Assembly (NCBI RefSeq): GCF_007570935.1
Contig: NZ_VLLR01000001.1
Location: forward strand, 1,178,001-1,242,000
Direction: 5' to 3'
Source of the DNA: Lactobacillus sp. LL6
GTDB lineage: Bacteria > Bacillota > Bacilli > Lactobacillales > Lactobacillaceae
Length of the DNA: 64,000 nt
Shown: one piece after another, positions 26,196 to 34,897 of the stretch
Layout of the letters: every line of letters begins with the position of its first letter
How positions within the stretch are numbered: the stretch's first letter is position 1
The notes under the pieces: generated by a model
The model's input: the letters and a program-made list of their open reading frames with translations, nothing else
Told to the model about the DNA's origin: nothing
The model's database searches: none
Translations under genes and position numbers: made by a program

Positions 26196-27022
26196 TTATA
26201 CATCACCTGACATCTTGGGCAAAAAGTGGTTCCTCGACCATTTACTTTGATTTTTTCTAATGTTGTACCACATTTAGCACAACTTTCACCACTATGACCA
26301 TAGACTTTTAAATAGTCTTGAAAGCCGCCTTCATCTCCATTAGCATCCAAATATGTATGTACAGTCGTTCCCCGCAAAGCAATTGCTTGTGCAATTTCAT
26401 TATTAATATTTTGATACAGACTTTCTATCTGCTTTTTTGGAATTGCGCTTGAACTTGATAAAGGATGAATACCGCTTTGCCATAAAACTTCATCTACATA
26501 GATATTTCCTAAACCTGCTACAACGGTCTGATCAAGTAAAGCATTTTTAATGTTCTTTTTCTTAGTATGCAGCCTATTAACTAGGTAGGAAAGAGTAAAC
26601 TCTGAACTATTAGGCTCTAATCCTAACTTTCCAATCCCAGTAGTTTGTCGTTCAGTTCCAGTTATAATTAACTCCATTCTGCCAAACTTACGCACATCGT
26701 TATATCTTAAAGCTGATCCATCCGTAAATTCTAATTCAACATGGTCATGCTTACTCTTAGGAAGCTTGCTATTTACTAAATGATACTTTCCCTCCATTCT
26801 AAGGTGAGAAACAATCGTTAAATTATCACTTAATCTAAAAAGTAAATACTTAGCATAGCGATCAATGTTAACAATTTTTTTACCAGGAAGTTCTTTAACA
26901 AACTTATCATGATCAGTGTCTACAATATTGGGATACCACAAAGTTACTTTTTTTATGGTTTTCCCTTTAACTAACGACAAAAGACTTCTTCTAACAGTCT
27001 CAACTTCTGGCATTTCAGGCAT
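26192..27022 (-). CDS. mutM: Formamidopyrimidine-DNA glycosylase
   Basis: The 276-residue protein starts PEMPEVETVRRSL after Met, with the catalytic Pro and Glu. It has the helix-two-turn-helix (DQTVVAGLGNIYVDEVLW) and a C-terminal zinc finger (CAKC, then CPRC). It removes oxidised purines such as 8-oxoguanine. It lies next to polA, as is common in Firmicutes. Confidence 0.96.
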   Translation of the reverse strand: MPEMPEVETVRRSLLSLVKGKTIKKVTLWYPNIVDTDHDKFVKELPGKKIVNIDRYAKYLLFRLSDNLTIVSHLRMEGKYHLVNSKLPKSKHDHVELEFTDGSALRYNDVRKFGRMELIITGTERQTTGIGKLGLEPNSSEFTLSYLVNRLHTKKKNIKNALLDQTVVAGLGNIYVDEVLWQSGIHPLSSSSAIPKKQIESLYQNINNEIAQAIALRGTTVHTYLDANGDEGGFQDYLKVYGHSGESCAKCGTTLEKIKVNGRGTTFCPRCQVMYK

Positions 27023-27036
27023 AACAATCTCCTTAA

Positions 27037-29700
27037 TTATTTAGCATCATACCAACTATGACCCCAACCACAATCTGCAACTAATGGCACATCTAGTTGA
27101 ACTGCTGACTGCATAACTTCTGGAACGACCTTTTTTATAATTTCTAATTCCTCTTTTGGTACATCAAAAATCAATTCATCATGAACTTGTAGGACCATTT
27201 TGGTCTTAAGATGCATTTCTTCAAGTTTCTTTTCCATATTAATCATTGCAATTTTGATAATATCTGCAGCTGAGCCTTGAATTGGTGAATTAATTGCTGT
27301 TCTTTCTGCAAAACTACGTACATTAAAATTCTTAGAATGAATATCTGGTAAATAACGTCTTCTATGCATGATAGTTTCAGCATAACCTTTTTCACGTGCA
27401 AATTTAACCGCTTTATCCATATATTCCTTAACTTGAGGATACTGTTCAAAATAATTTTCAATAAATTCTTTAGCTTGTTTTCTAGAAATATCTAGATTTT
27501 TTGATAAACCATAATCAGAAATTCCATAAACAATCCCAAAGTTAACAGCCTTAGCATGACGACGTTGAAGTGGAGTTACTTCATCTGGAGAATTTAAATG
27601 AAAGATTCTCATAGCAGTATGGGCATGAATATCATAGCCTGTTTTAAAGGCTTCCTGCATTGCACTATCTCCTGCAACATGTGCTAATACTCGCAATTCA
27701 ACTTGAGAATAATCGCATGAAAAAATATACCCATCTTCTGTAGTTGGTACAAAGGCTTTTCTAATTTGCTTTCCTTCTTCGGTTCTAGTTGGAATATTTT
27801 GTAAGTTAGGATCAACTGAAGAAAGACGACCAGTTGCAGTTAAGGTTTGTAAATAACGCGTATGTACTCGGCCATCTGGTTGAATTACATCTAACAAACC
27901 ATTTACATAAGTAGATTGAATTTTAGAAAGCTGACGATAATCTAAAATTTCACTAACAATTGGGCTGTCTTTGCGCAATTGATTTAAAACATCTACAGAC
28001 GTCGAGTAACCTGTTTTAGTTTTCTTAATAACTGGTAAGCCTAATTTTTCAAATAAAATATGTCCTAATTGCTTTGGAGAATTCAAATTAAATTCTTCGC
28101 CAGCTTGTTTATAAATTTTTTCTTCAAGGTCTTTTAGACGGACTGCAAATTCATTTTGAAGTTCTAAAAGCGTGCTTGGCATGACCTTCATTCCCGCAAT
28201 TTCCATTTTAGCTAAAACAAAAGCAACTGGAATTTCAATTTCGTCGTATAAGCTATCTTGTTCATGATCTTTTAGCATTTCTAACAAAATCGGCTTTAAT
28301 TTCTTAATTACACAAACTTTTGCAGCTAAATGCTTAAAAAATTCATCATCATCAGGAACTGCTTGCTTTTTACCTTTGCCATAAACTTCTAAATCAGTCT
28401 TCACAGAGTATTCATCGTATAAATGAGCTACTTCACCCAAGTCATTGGAATTATTTTCATTATTAACTAAATAACTCGCTAAAAGCATATCATAATCAAG
28501 ACCTGCGGCTTTAATATTCATTCGGTGCAAACCAACATATGTACGCTTAATATCAAAAACATTCTTTTTAATTGTTTTATTTTCTAATATTCCTCTAAGA
28601 GGCATTTCTTGAAGAAGCGCTGCATCTTTGGAGACATAATTCTTATCTCCTATTTTAGTGGCAAAACCAACATAAGGAGCTGTATGATAATTTTCACCTA
28701 ACATCCCTAAATAAAAAGTAATTTCTTTTTCTTGAATATCACTTAATTCAGAAATATTATCTTGCGTGAGTTCTATATACTTATAGTTTTCTTCACCTGT
28801 ATTTTCATCCTGAGCAGCTCCACTTTGATCAAGCTGACTTAAAAACTTTCTAAAACCAAGGCGTTCATATAAAGTACGAAGTTTTTCATAATTAGTTTCT
28901 TTTAGTTTTGTGTCATCAAGTGTTACTTCTATTGGTGAATCACAATCTATTGTAGCAAGCTTCTTAGCCAAAACAGCTTTATCCTTATCTGCAATCAAGT
29001 TTTCCTTCATTTTTGATTTTTTCATTTCATCAATATTAGCATAAAGATTTTCAATTGAGCCATATTTTTGGATGAGCTTAGACGCAGTTTTAGGGCCAAT
29101 TTTAGTAACACCAGGATAATTATCGGAAGAATCGCCCATCAAGGCTTTCATATCAATAAACTCAGTTGGAGTTACCCCATTTACTTCTTTCATATGTTCA
29201 GGAGTATAATCCTCAGTATCACCAACCCCATTTTTAGTAATCATTACTGTAATATTATCGGAAGTAAGCTGAGTTAAATCTCGATCTCCAGTTACAATTA
29301 CAACCTCATAACCTGCTTTTTCACCCATTTTAGCTAAGGTACCAATAATATCATCTGCTTCATAATTCTTAAGTTCGTAACTTTTAATTCCTAAATCGCT
29401 TAACATTTCACGAATTACGGGTAATTGCTCGGAAAGCTCGCTAGGTGTTTTAGCACGACCACCCTTGTAATCTTCATACATTTTAGTTCTAAAAGTCACT
29501 TTTCCAGCATCAAAAGCTACTAAAATATTAGTTGGATTCACTTTTTTTATTATTGCATCGAGCATATTTTTAAAAGTATAAATTGCATTAGTATGCAATC
29601 CATCAGGACTAGTAAATTTATCAAGCTGACGATATAAAGCATAGAAGGCACGAAAGGCCACTGAGTTACCGTCAATTAAAAGTAATTTCTTTTGTGCCAT
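27037..29700 (-). CDS. polA: DNA polymerase I
   Basis: The 887-residue protein has a 5' nuclease domain (about 1-290, GDRDLTQL and DNYPGVTKIGPKTASKL), a degenerate 3'-5' exonuclease domain and a family A polymerase domain (DYSQVELRVLAHVAGD, RRHAKAVNFGIVYGIS, QVHDELIFDVP). The acidic DxE motif of proofreading is absent near FYLGMLGENY, so this part is probably inactive, as in several Bacilli. ATG 29700 follows AAGGAG; an upstream TTG is not used. It heads the polA-mutM-coaE-nrdR-dnaB-dnaI operon. Confidence 0.96.
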   Translation of the reverse strand: MAQKKLLLIDGNSVAFRAFYALYRQLDKFTSPDGLHTNAIYTFKNMLDAIIKKVNPTNILVAFDAGKVTFRTKMYEDYKGGRAKTPSELSEQLPVIREMLSDLGIKSYELKNYEADDIIGTLAKMGEKAGYEVVIVTGDRDLTQLTSDNITVMITKNGVGDTEDYTPEHMKEVNGVTPTEFIDMKALMGDSSDNYPGVTKIGPKTASKLIQKYGSIENLYANIDEMKKSKMKENLIADKDKAVLAKKLATIDCDSPIEVTLDDTKLKETNYEKLRTLYERLGFRKFLSQLDQSGAAQDENTGEENYKYIELTQDNISELSDIQEKEITFYLGMLGENYHTAPYVGFATKIGDKNYVSKDAALLQEMPLRGILENKTIKKNVFDIKRTYVGLHRMNIKAAGLDYDMLLASYLVNNENNSNDLGEVAHLYDEYSVKTDLEVYGKGKKQAVPDDDEFFKHLAAKVCVIKKLKPILLEMLKDHEQDSLYDEIEIPVAFVLAKMEIAGMKVMPSTLLELQNEFAVRLKDLEEKIYKQAGEEFNLNSPKQLGHILFEKLGLPVIKKTKTGYSTSVDVLNQLRKDSPIVSEILDYRQLSKIQSTYVNGLLDVIQPDGRVHTRYLQTLTATGRLSSVDPNLQNIPTRTEEGKQIRKAFVPTTEDGYIFSCDYSQVELRVLAHVAGDSAMQEAFKTGYDIHAHTAMRIFHLNSPDEVTPLQRRHAKAVNFGIVYGISDYGLSKNLDISRKQAKEFIENYFEQYPQVKEYMDKAVKFAREKGYAETIMHRRRYLPDIHSKNFNVRSFAERTAINSPIQGSAADIIKIAMINMEKKLEEMHLKTKMVLQVHDELIFDVPKEELEIIKKVVPEVMQSAVQLDVPLVADCGWGHSWYDAK

Positions 29701-29717
29701 AATTTTCTCCTTAAAAT

Positions 29718-29759
29718 AAAAAACTGTCAAAATGTTCATTATTCATTTTAACAGTTTTT
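29718..29759 (-). terminator. Terminator between the uvrA-like gene and polA
   Basis: AAAAACTGTCAAAATG and CATTTTAACAGTTTTT pair across a 9-nt loop. A T-run follows on the minus strand, ahead of polA. Confidence 0.8.
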
Positions 29760-29771
29760 AGTTATTTTCGT

Positions 29772-32279
29772 TTAACCATTAAACTTACTTAGGTAATTTT
29801 TTAGATACTTTAAAGTTAAAGTATTATCATTTTTCACTACATCATTTAATTGACCTTCTGCAACTACTTGTCCACCATGATTTCCTCCTTTAGGTCCCAT
29901 ATCTAAAATATAATCACAATTAGCAATTAAGTTAAGATCATGAGTAATAGTAACAATCGTTGCGCCTTTATCTAGAAGTTTTTGTAAAACAGTTACTAAA
30001 ACTTTAACATCTAGGGGATGCAATCCAATTGTTGGCTCATCAAAAACAAATAAAGTGTTTTTTTGACTATGGGATAAATGGGTAACCAGTTTTAATCGCT
30101 GGGCTTCTCCTCCAGAAAGCTGCGGCGTGCTCTCACCTAAATGAAGATAATCTAATCCTACTTCTTGTAATAATTCTAGTTCTCGCTTTATCTTTGGAAC
30201 TTCTGCAAAAACCGGTAAAGCTTTTCTGACATCTAAATTTAAAATATCGACAATATTTAATCCATGCCATTTAATTTGTTTGATGTCAGCATTATAGCGA
30301 TCTCCATGACAAGTGGGACATACTTGCTCCATATCTGGTAAATATTGAATATCTAAGGTTACACTTCCAACCCCGCCACAAGTAGGACAGGCACCTTGTT
30401 TATTATTATAAGAAAAGTAACTAGCTGTATAGTGATGTGCTTTAGCTTCTGCAGTACTTGCAAAAAGCTTTCGCAAATTATCCATAATAGAAGTATAAGT
30501 TGCGACAGTTGAGCGAGTATTTTTACCAACCGGCGTTGCATCAACACTAACTACGTTTTTAATATTGCAGTCAAAACTAGTAACTTGCTGAGGTAGTATT
30601 TGTTTATTTTCTTGCGCTTGAATTGCAGGAACCAAACTATCCAAAATCAAGCTAGTTTTTCCTGCACCAGAAAAACCGGTCACCGCTGTTAATTTCTTTG
30701 TTGGAATTTTTGCTCTAACATCTTTTAAATTGAAGTAGTTTTTAACCTCAATTTGAATATTATCTTCTGCTTTAGTATTTAAACTTCTAGCTAAAATTTT
30801 AGTCCTTCCATTTAAGTATGGAGCAATCAAAGAGTTTTTACTTTTCTTAATATCAGAGATAGTTCCCTGATCAATAACTTCTCCACCTTGTTCACCAGAA
30901 TTTGGTCCAATTTCGATTATGTAATCAGCCGCTGCAATAATATCAACATTATGGTCAACCACTACCAAGGAATTGCCTTGAGCAACAATTTTACGTAAAA
31001 TTTTAATAAGACCATTTACATTAGCAGGATGAAGTCCAATTGAGGGTTCATCTAATACATAAAGTACCCCTGTAGTTTCTGTTCTAAGAGTACGTGCTAA
31101 TTGAATTCTTTGCAATTCACCAGTTGATAAAGTATTACCATTACGCGATAAAGTTAAATAATCTAGTCCCAAATCTAATAAAGGCTGCAAATTTCCATCA
31201 AATTCTGTAAATAATCTACGAGCCATCTTATCCATTTCCTGAGGCAAACTTTTTTCTACTGTTGTCTGCCAATCTTTTAACTTTTCAAGTGAAAGCTCTG
31301 TAACTTGAGCAATGTTTAAGGCGCCTGCAAGTTGCTTTAGCAAGATCGGTTTTAGCCGGCTTCCATGGCACACTGGACAAGTATCATAAGTAAAAAATTC
31401 ACTGATTCTTTTTTGGGCACGCTCACTTTTACTAGTTTTTGCAGAACGTAAAACTGCTTGATGAGCATTTTCATACAAAGCTTCAAAATTATGAAAAACT
31501 CGGCCAGTTCCTGAAAGAAAATCCATCTTATATTTTTTCTCAGGACCATTTAATACAAAATCTTTTTCTTTTTGAGTCAAATCTTTAAAAGGAATATTAA
31601 TTCTCACTCCCGCATGTTCAGCAACATTTGGCATGAAATTACGTCCTGGAAGTCGCCAAGAAGCAACGGCACCTTCAGCAATACTTAAATTCTCATCAGC
31701 AATTAGTTTATTATCGTCAAGTTGGCGAACTTTTCCCGTTCCTCCACAATTAGTGCAAGCTCCAGTTGAATTAAAGGCAAATTCTTCGGCACTTGGTACA
31801 AAAAACTCAACTCCACAAGTAGGGCAACTTATTTTTCCCATTGCTTCTCCAGATTTGCTCATAGCTTCTGCAATTTCTAAACTAGGTGCAACTTGATGTC
31901 CATTAGGACAAACGGGAGAACCTAAACGTGAAAAAATTAATCTTAAAACATTAAAAACTTCACTCATTGTTCCCACTGTTGCTCTTTCTGAAGGAACGCT
32001 GGGACGCTGTCTTAAAGCAATAGCAGAAGGGATATGTTTAATAGAAGTTACATCAGCTTGTCTTCCTTGCTTAATTTTTCTTCGATAAAAAGTAGACAAA
32101 GAATCTAAATATCTTCTTGACCCTTCTTCATATAAAATTCCCATCGCTAAAGAACTTTTTCCCGAACCTGATACTCCAGAGATAGCTACAAATTTATGAA
32201 GTGGTATATTAACATCGATATTTTTTAAATTATGTACGCGTCCGCCTCGCACTTCAATTTGAGTTGGTAATTTTTTCAT
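29772..32279 (-). CDS. UvrA2-type ABC ATPase lacking the UvrB-binding domain
   Basis: The 835-residue protein has two UvrA ABC modules. Walker A motifs are GVSGSGKSS (about 34-42) and GFSGAGKTS (about 540); signatures are LSTGELQRIQLA and LSGGEAQRLKLV; zinc fingers lie around CPTCGVEF/CTNCGGTG and CPTCGGVG/CPTCHGD. True UvrA is about 940 residues. Here the ~100-residue UvrB-binding insert is missing: CPNGHQVAPSLEIAEAMSKS leads almost directly to the first zinc module. Such class II UvrA proteins are tied to drug or damage tolerance, and the role here is unknown. It is divergent from the PNPOx-like gene. Confidence 0.88.
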   Translation of the reverse strand: MKKLPTQIEVRGGRVHNLKNIDVNIPLHKFVAISGVSGSGKSSLAMGILYEEGSRRYLDSLSTFYRRKIKQGRQADVTSIKHIPSAIALRQRPSVPSERATVGTMSEVFNVLRLIFSRLGSPVCPNGHQVAPSLEIAEAMSKSGEAMGKISCPTCGVEFFVPSAEEFAFNSTGACTNCGGTGKVRQLDDNKLIADENLSIAEGAVASWRLPGRNFMPNVAEHAGVRINIPFKDLTQKEKDFVLNGPEKKYKMDFLSGTGRVFHNFEALYENAHQAVLRSAKTSKSERAQKRISEFFTYDTCPVCHGSRLKPILLKQLAGALNIAQVTELSLEKLKDWQTTVEKSLPQEMDKMARRLFTEFDGNLQPLLDLGLDYLTLSRNGNTLSTGELQRIQLARTLRTETTGVLYVLDEPSIGLHPANVNGLIKILRKIVAQGNSLVVVDHNVDIIAAADYIIEIGPNSGEQGGEVIDQGTISDIKKSKNSLIAPYLNGRTKILARSLNTKAEDNIQIEVKNYFNLKDVRAKIPTKKLTAVTGFSGAGKTSLILDSLVPAIQAQENKQILPQQVTSFDCNIKNVVSVDATPVGKNTRSTVATYTSIMDNLRKLFASTAEAKAHHYTASYFSYNNKQGACPTCGGVGSVTLDIQYLPDMEQVCPTCHGDRYNADIKQIKWHGLNIVDILNLDVRKALPVFAEVPKIKRELELLQEVGLDYLHLGESTPQLSGGEAQRLKLVTHLSHSQKNTLFVFDEPTIGLHPLDVKVLVTVLQKLLDKGATIVTITHDLNLIANCDYILDMGPKGGNHGGQVVAEGQLNDVVKNDNTLTLKYLKNYLSKFNG

Positions 32280-32306
32280 TGATTTTTATCCCTATCTTTC
32301 TTATTC

Positions 32307-32334
32307 TTTATAATGAAAAGTAACTATATTGCAA
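32307..32334 (-). promoter_or_regulatory. Promoter of the UvrA2-type gene
   Basis: TTGCAA (32329-32334) and TATAAA (32307-32312) with a 16-bp spacer on the minus strand. Confidence 0.65.
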
Positions 32335-32402
32335 GGCTACAGTTAATAATAGTTTTTGTCAAAATTTAGTGCATATTAATTTTATTAGTAGCTACTATGA
32401 CG

Positions 32403-32408
32403 TATAAT
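32403..32408 (+). promoter_or_regulatory. Likely -10 box of the PNPOx-like gene
   Basis: Consensus TATAAT 39 bp upstream of the ATG. The -35 region 17 bp further up reads TTTTAT, a weak match. Confidence 0.5.
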
Positions 32409-32446
32409 AGGTATAGCTTAATGAAACAGAAAGGACTTATGATTTC

Positions 32447-32818
32447 ATGAAAAAACTAGACTCAAATAAATTAACTCAAGAACAAATTGAATTCTTTGAT
32501 AATCCAGATCACTTAGCTTATATGGCAACTGTTGATGAAGATGGGGTTCCATCAGTTGGTCCTAAGGCATCAATGAAGGTTCTTAACGACGGTCAACTTC
32601 AATATCTTGAAAAGACCAAGTCACATGCTTTTGAAAACTTAGAAAATGGCTCAAAGGCTGCTATTGTGGTTGCTGATATTCCAAGCCACAAGGCAATGAA
32701 GATTATTGCAACTCCAGAAATTCATGAAAATGATGACTATGCTAAGAGTGTTGTTGAAGGTACAGACACCCCTAACGCATATGTAGTTGTTTTGAACATT
32801 GATGAAATTCAAGAATAA
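32447..32818 (+). CDS. Pyridoxamine 5'-phosphate oxidase-like flavin-binding protein
   Basis: The 123-residue protein has a split-barrel PNPOx fold pattern: FFDNPDHLAYMATVDEDGVPSVGPKASMKVLNDGQLQYLEKTKS-type start (the family's strand pairs) and KAAIVVADIPSHKAMKI. Such small members bind FMN or F420-like cofactors and reduce varied substrates. It is a single gene followed by a terminator, transcribed away from the UvrA2-type gene. The substrate is unknown. Confidence 0.8.
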   Translation: MKKLDSNKLTQEQIEFFDNPDHLAYMATVDEDGVPSVGPKASMKVLNDGQLQYLEKTKSHAFENLENGSKAAIVVADIPSHKAMKIIATPEIHENDDYAKSVVEGTDTPNAYVVVLNIDEIQE

Positions 32819-32830
32819 TTGAATTTTATA

Positions 32831-32866
32831 AAAAAGGCATTTCCTAAACTCAGGAAATGCCTTTTT
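32831..32866 (+). terminator. Bidirectional terminator between converging genes
   Basis: A perfect 15-bp stem (AAAAAGGCATTTCCT and its complement) with a 6-nt loop lies between the PNPOx-like gene and the aldo/keto reductase gene, which end toward each other. Confidence 0.9.
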
Positions 32867-32884
32867 ATTTTCTATAAATTTAAA

Positions 32885-33751
32885 TTACATCTTACCGCCA
32901 AAGACTGGAAATACTTCTGCATCCCCATAGTCTAAGGCTTTAACATTCTTCAAAATTTCCATATCTTCATCAGAAATTTCAAAATCAATCTCACTATTAC
33001 TCTTCATATGAATTGGATTGGCGGATTTTGGCAATACTACAGTACCAAGTTGCCAATCATAGCGAATACATAATTGTGGAACAGATACATTGTATTTTTT
33101 AGCTATTTCAATAATATCTTCATCATTTATAGCTGCACCATGAGCAATTGGAGAAAAGCTTTCTACAACGATACCCTTTTCTTTAGAATAATTAATTAAA
33201 TCCATCGGCGTAGCTGCAATATGGCATAAAATTTGATTAACTGCTGGAGTAGTAGAACTATTTTCAATAATGTTATCTAAGTCTTCTTTATTAAAACTTG
33301 AAACCCCAATTGTACGTAATTTTCCTTCCTTAACAGCATCTTCTAAGGCACGCCAAGTTTCAAGATTACCTTCAAAATGACGATCTTTTGATTGATTTAC
33401 TTCTTTCCAGGGCTGTGGATTATGGATAATCATCATATCAAGATAGTCAAGTTCCATCTTATTTAAGGTTTCATCAATAGATTTCTTAGCTTCTTTGTAA
33501 TCCTTAATTTCAGCTGCAACTTTAGAATTAATGAATAATTTATCTCGACTAATTCCAGATTTTCGAACCCCTTCACCAACTCCACGTTCATTGCCATATG
33601 CTTGAGCTGTGTCAATATGACGATAGCCAATTTTTATAGCTTCTTCTACTGCTTTTGGAGTTTGATTATCAGGAATTTCCCAAACTCCAAGTGCCATACG
33701 AGGAATTTTTACGCCGCTATTTAAAGTATAAGTTTCATCAAAAATTGTCAT
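32885..33751 (-). CDS. Aldo/keto reductase
   Basis: The 288-residue protein has the AKR barrel motifs: IGYRHIDTAQAYGNERGVGEG (Asp and Tyr of the tetrad, about 41-61), Lys in INSKV, His in MIIHNPQ and the NADPH-binding LPKSANPIHMKSN near the end. It is close to 2,5-diketogluconate/glyoxal reductase types. It reduces aldehydes or ketones with NADPH; the substrate cannot be specified. It is monocistronic, with its own promoter. Confidence 0.92.
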   Translation of the reverse strand: MTIFDETYTLNSGVKIPRMALGVWEIPDNQTPKAVEEAIKIGYRHIDTAQAYGNERGVGEGVRKSGISRDKLFINSKVAAEIKDYKEAKKSIDETLNKMELDYLDMMIIHNPQPWKEVNQSKDRHFEGNLETWRALEDAVKEGKLRTIGVSSFNKEDLDNIIENSSTTPAVNQILCHIAATPMDLINYSKEKGIVVESFSPIAHGAAINDEDIIEIAKKYNVSVPQLCIRYDWQLGTVVLPKSANPIHMKSNSEIDFEISDEDMEILKNVKALDYGDAEVFPVFGGKM

Positions 33752-33781
33752 ATTATCTTCCTTTCAAGACTATTTATAATA

Positions 33782-33810
33782 ATTTTATTGTAAAGCTATA
33801 TCTCTGTTAA
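33782..33810 (-). promoter_or_regulatory. Promoter of the aldo/keto reductase gene
   Basis: TTAACA (33805-33810) and TAAAAT (33782-33787) with a 17-bp spacer, 30 bp upstream of the start codon. Confidence 0.7.
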
Positions 33811-33860
33811 ATATTTATAATTAATATATAGCAATAACTTATTCTTATAGCAATTAACTA

Positions 33861-33890
33861 AAAAAGCATTCTCAATAAGAGAATGCTTTT
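33861..33890 (-). terminator. Terminator of the DUF915 hydrolase gene
   Basis: AAAAGCATTCTC / GAGAATGCTTTT with a 5-nt loop, 11 bp after the hydrolase stop codon. Confidence 0.85.
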
Positions 33891-33900
33891 AACTATTCGA

Positions 33901-34791
33901 TTATTTATTCCATAAAAATTCAATCAAAGCTTTATCAACTTGGCTGTTTCTATGCAAGCGACTATGTTGTGCGTTTTTACCAGTAAATTCAATTTCTCGA
34001 TAGCTTTTAGCTCGACCATTAATTAAGTATTTGTAACTTTGAGCAGAACTGACAGCAACTGAACCATCTGACTTTGATCCGTCTTCTAAATCGCCATACA
34101 TATTAAGCACTTGAATTTGCTTAGGATAATGCTGACGAAGAGTCAATAACTGCTTAAAACTCGAAGAAAATTTTTCTGGTTCTCCAGTTTTTTTATTCTT
34201 AATAGGACTTGTAGAAGCCTCTTCTTCACCAAGCCAGCCATTATAATGCCCTGCAATTGAGACTACTTTATTAATCGTGGGCAATGTTTTAATTTGGTAA
34301 TTATCATTAATATAATTTGCCACCATTAAATTACCATATGAATGTCCAACAAGGTTAACTTCTTTAAAACTATACTTATTTTGCAAAGCTTCCAGCACAT
34401 TTCTTACATCTTGTGCATCCCCATAACCTTGTTCCAAATTTACTTCAACAATTGGATTTTTTGCATCTTTAGAAAAACTTCCAATCAACTTGACCTGGCC
34501 ACTAGAAGCCACATCAGCCCTAATTACATTTTTAGAATTTGTCACTCCAGCTTGAACTGCTGCGTTTACCATATGTTCTTCTGCATGATAACTAGAGCCA
34601 TATCCATGAATAAAAATCGTTGGTAAACCTATTTTTATTTTTTTAATAGTTTTTTGCTTATTTTTTTGAGTTACTTTTGCCTGTGAGATTACAGTATTTT
34701 TAGAAGTTTTGTTTAAAACTAAGCCTAAACAAGCTGCAAGCCCTACAATAATAATCGCTAATGCACTAATTATGCCTGCTTTTTTATTCAT
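33901..34791 (-). CDS. DUF915-type alpha/beta hydrolase, membrane-anchored
   Basis: The 296-residue protein begins with a signal/anchor helix (about 5-27) and a Lys-rich linker. An alpha/beta hydrolase domain follows, with PTIFIHGYGSS (oxyanion-hole region), the nucleophile elbow GHSYG (Ser near residue 150) and a late His in NAQHSRLH. This matches the DUF915 family of extracellular lipase/esterase-like proteins of lactic acid bacteria. It has its own promoter and terminator. The substrate is unknown. Confidence 0.85.
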   Translation of the reverse strand: MNKKAGIISALAIIIVGLAACLGLVLNKTSKNTVISQAKVTQKNKQKTIKKIKIGLPTIFIHGYGSSYHAEEHMVNAAVQAGVTNSKNVIRADVASSGQVKLIGSFSKDAKNPIVEVNLEQGYGDAQDVRNVLEALQNKYSFKEVNLVGHSYGNLMVANYINDNYQIKTLPTINKVVSIAGHYNGWLGEEEASTSPIKNKKTGEPEKFSSSFKQLLTLRQHYPKQIQVLNMYGDLEDGSKSDGSVAVSSAQSYKYLINGRAKSYREIEFTGKNAQHSRLHRNSQVDKALIEFLWNK

Positions 34792-34823
34792 AATAATCCC
34801 TTCCTTACTTTTATTCAGGGAAA

Positions 34824-34852
34824 ATTATAAGCGAAATCTATTAAGAAGTGAA
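34824..34852 (-). promoter_or_regulatory. Promoter of the DUF915 hydrolase gene
   Basis: TTCACT (34847-34852) and TATAAT (34824-34829) with a 17-bp spacer. Confidence 0.7.
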
Positions 34853-34897
34853 ATACTTAGACTTAATTTGGAAAATAGCTAGCTCACAAATTAACCT

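Noticed and set aside
34860..34897. TTAATTTG ... CAAATTAA inverted repeat after the binding-protein gene as its terminator
   Set aside because: The loop is 16 nt, the arms are A/T-only apart from one pair and no T-run follows.
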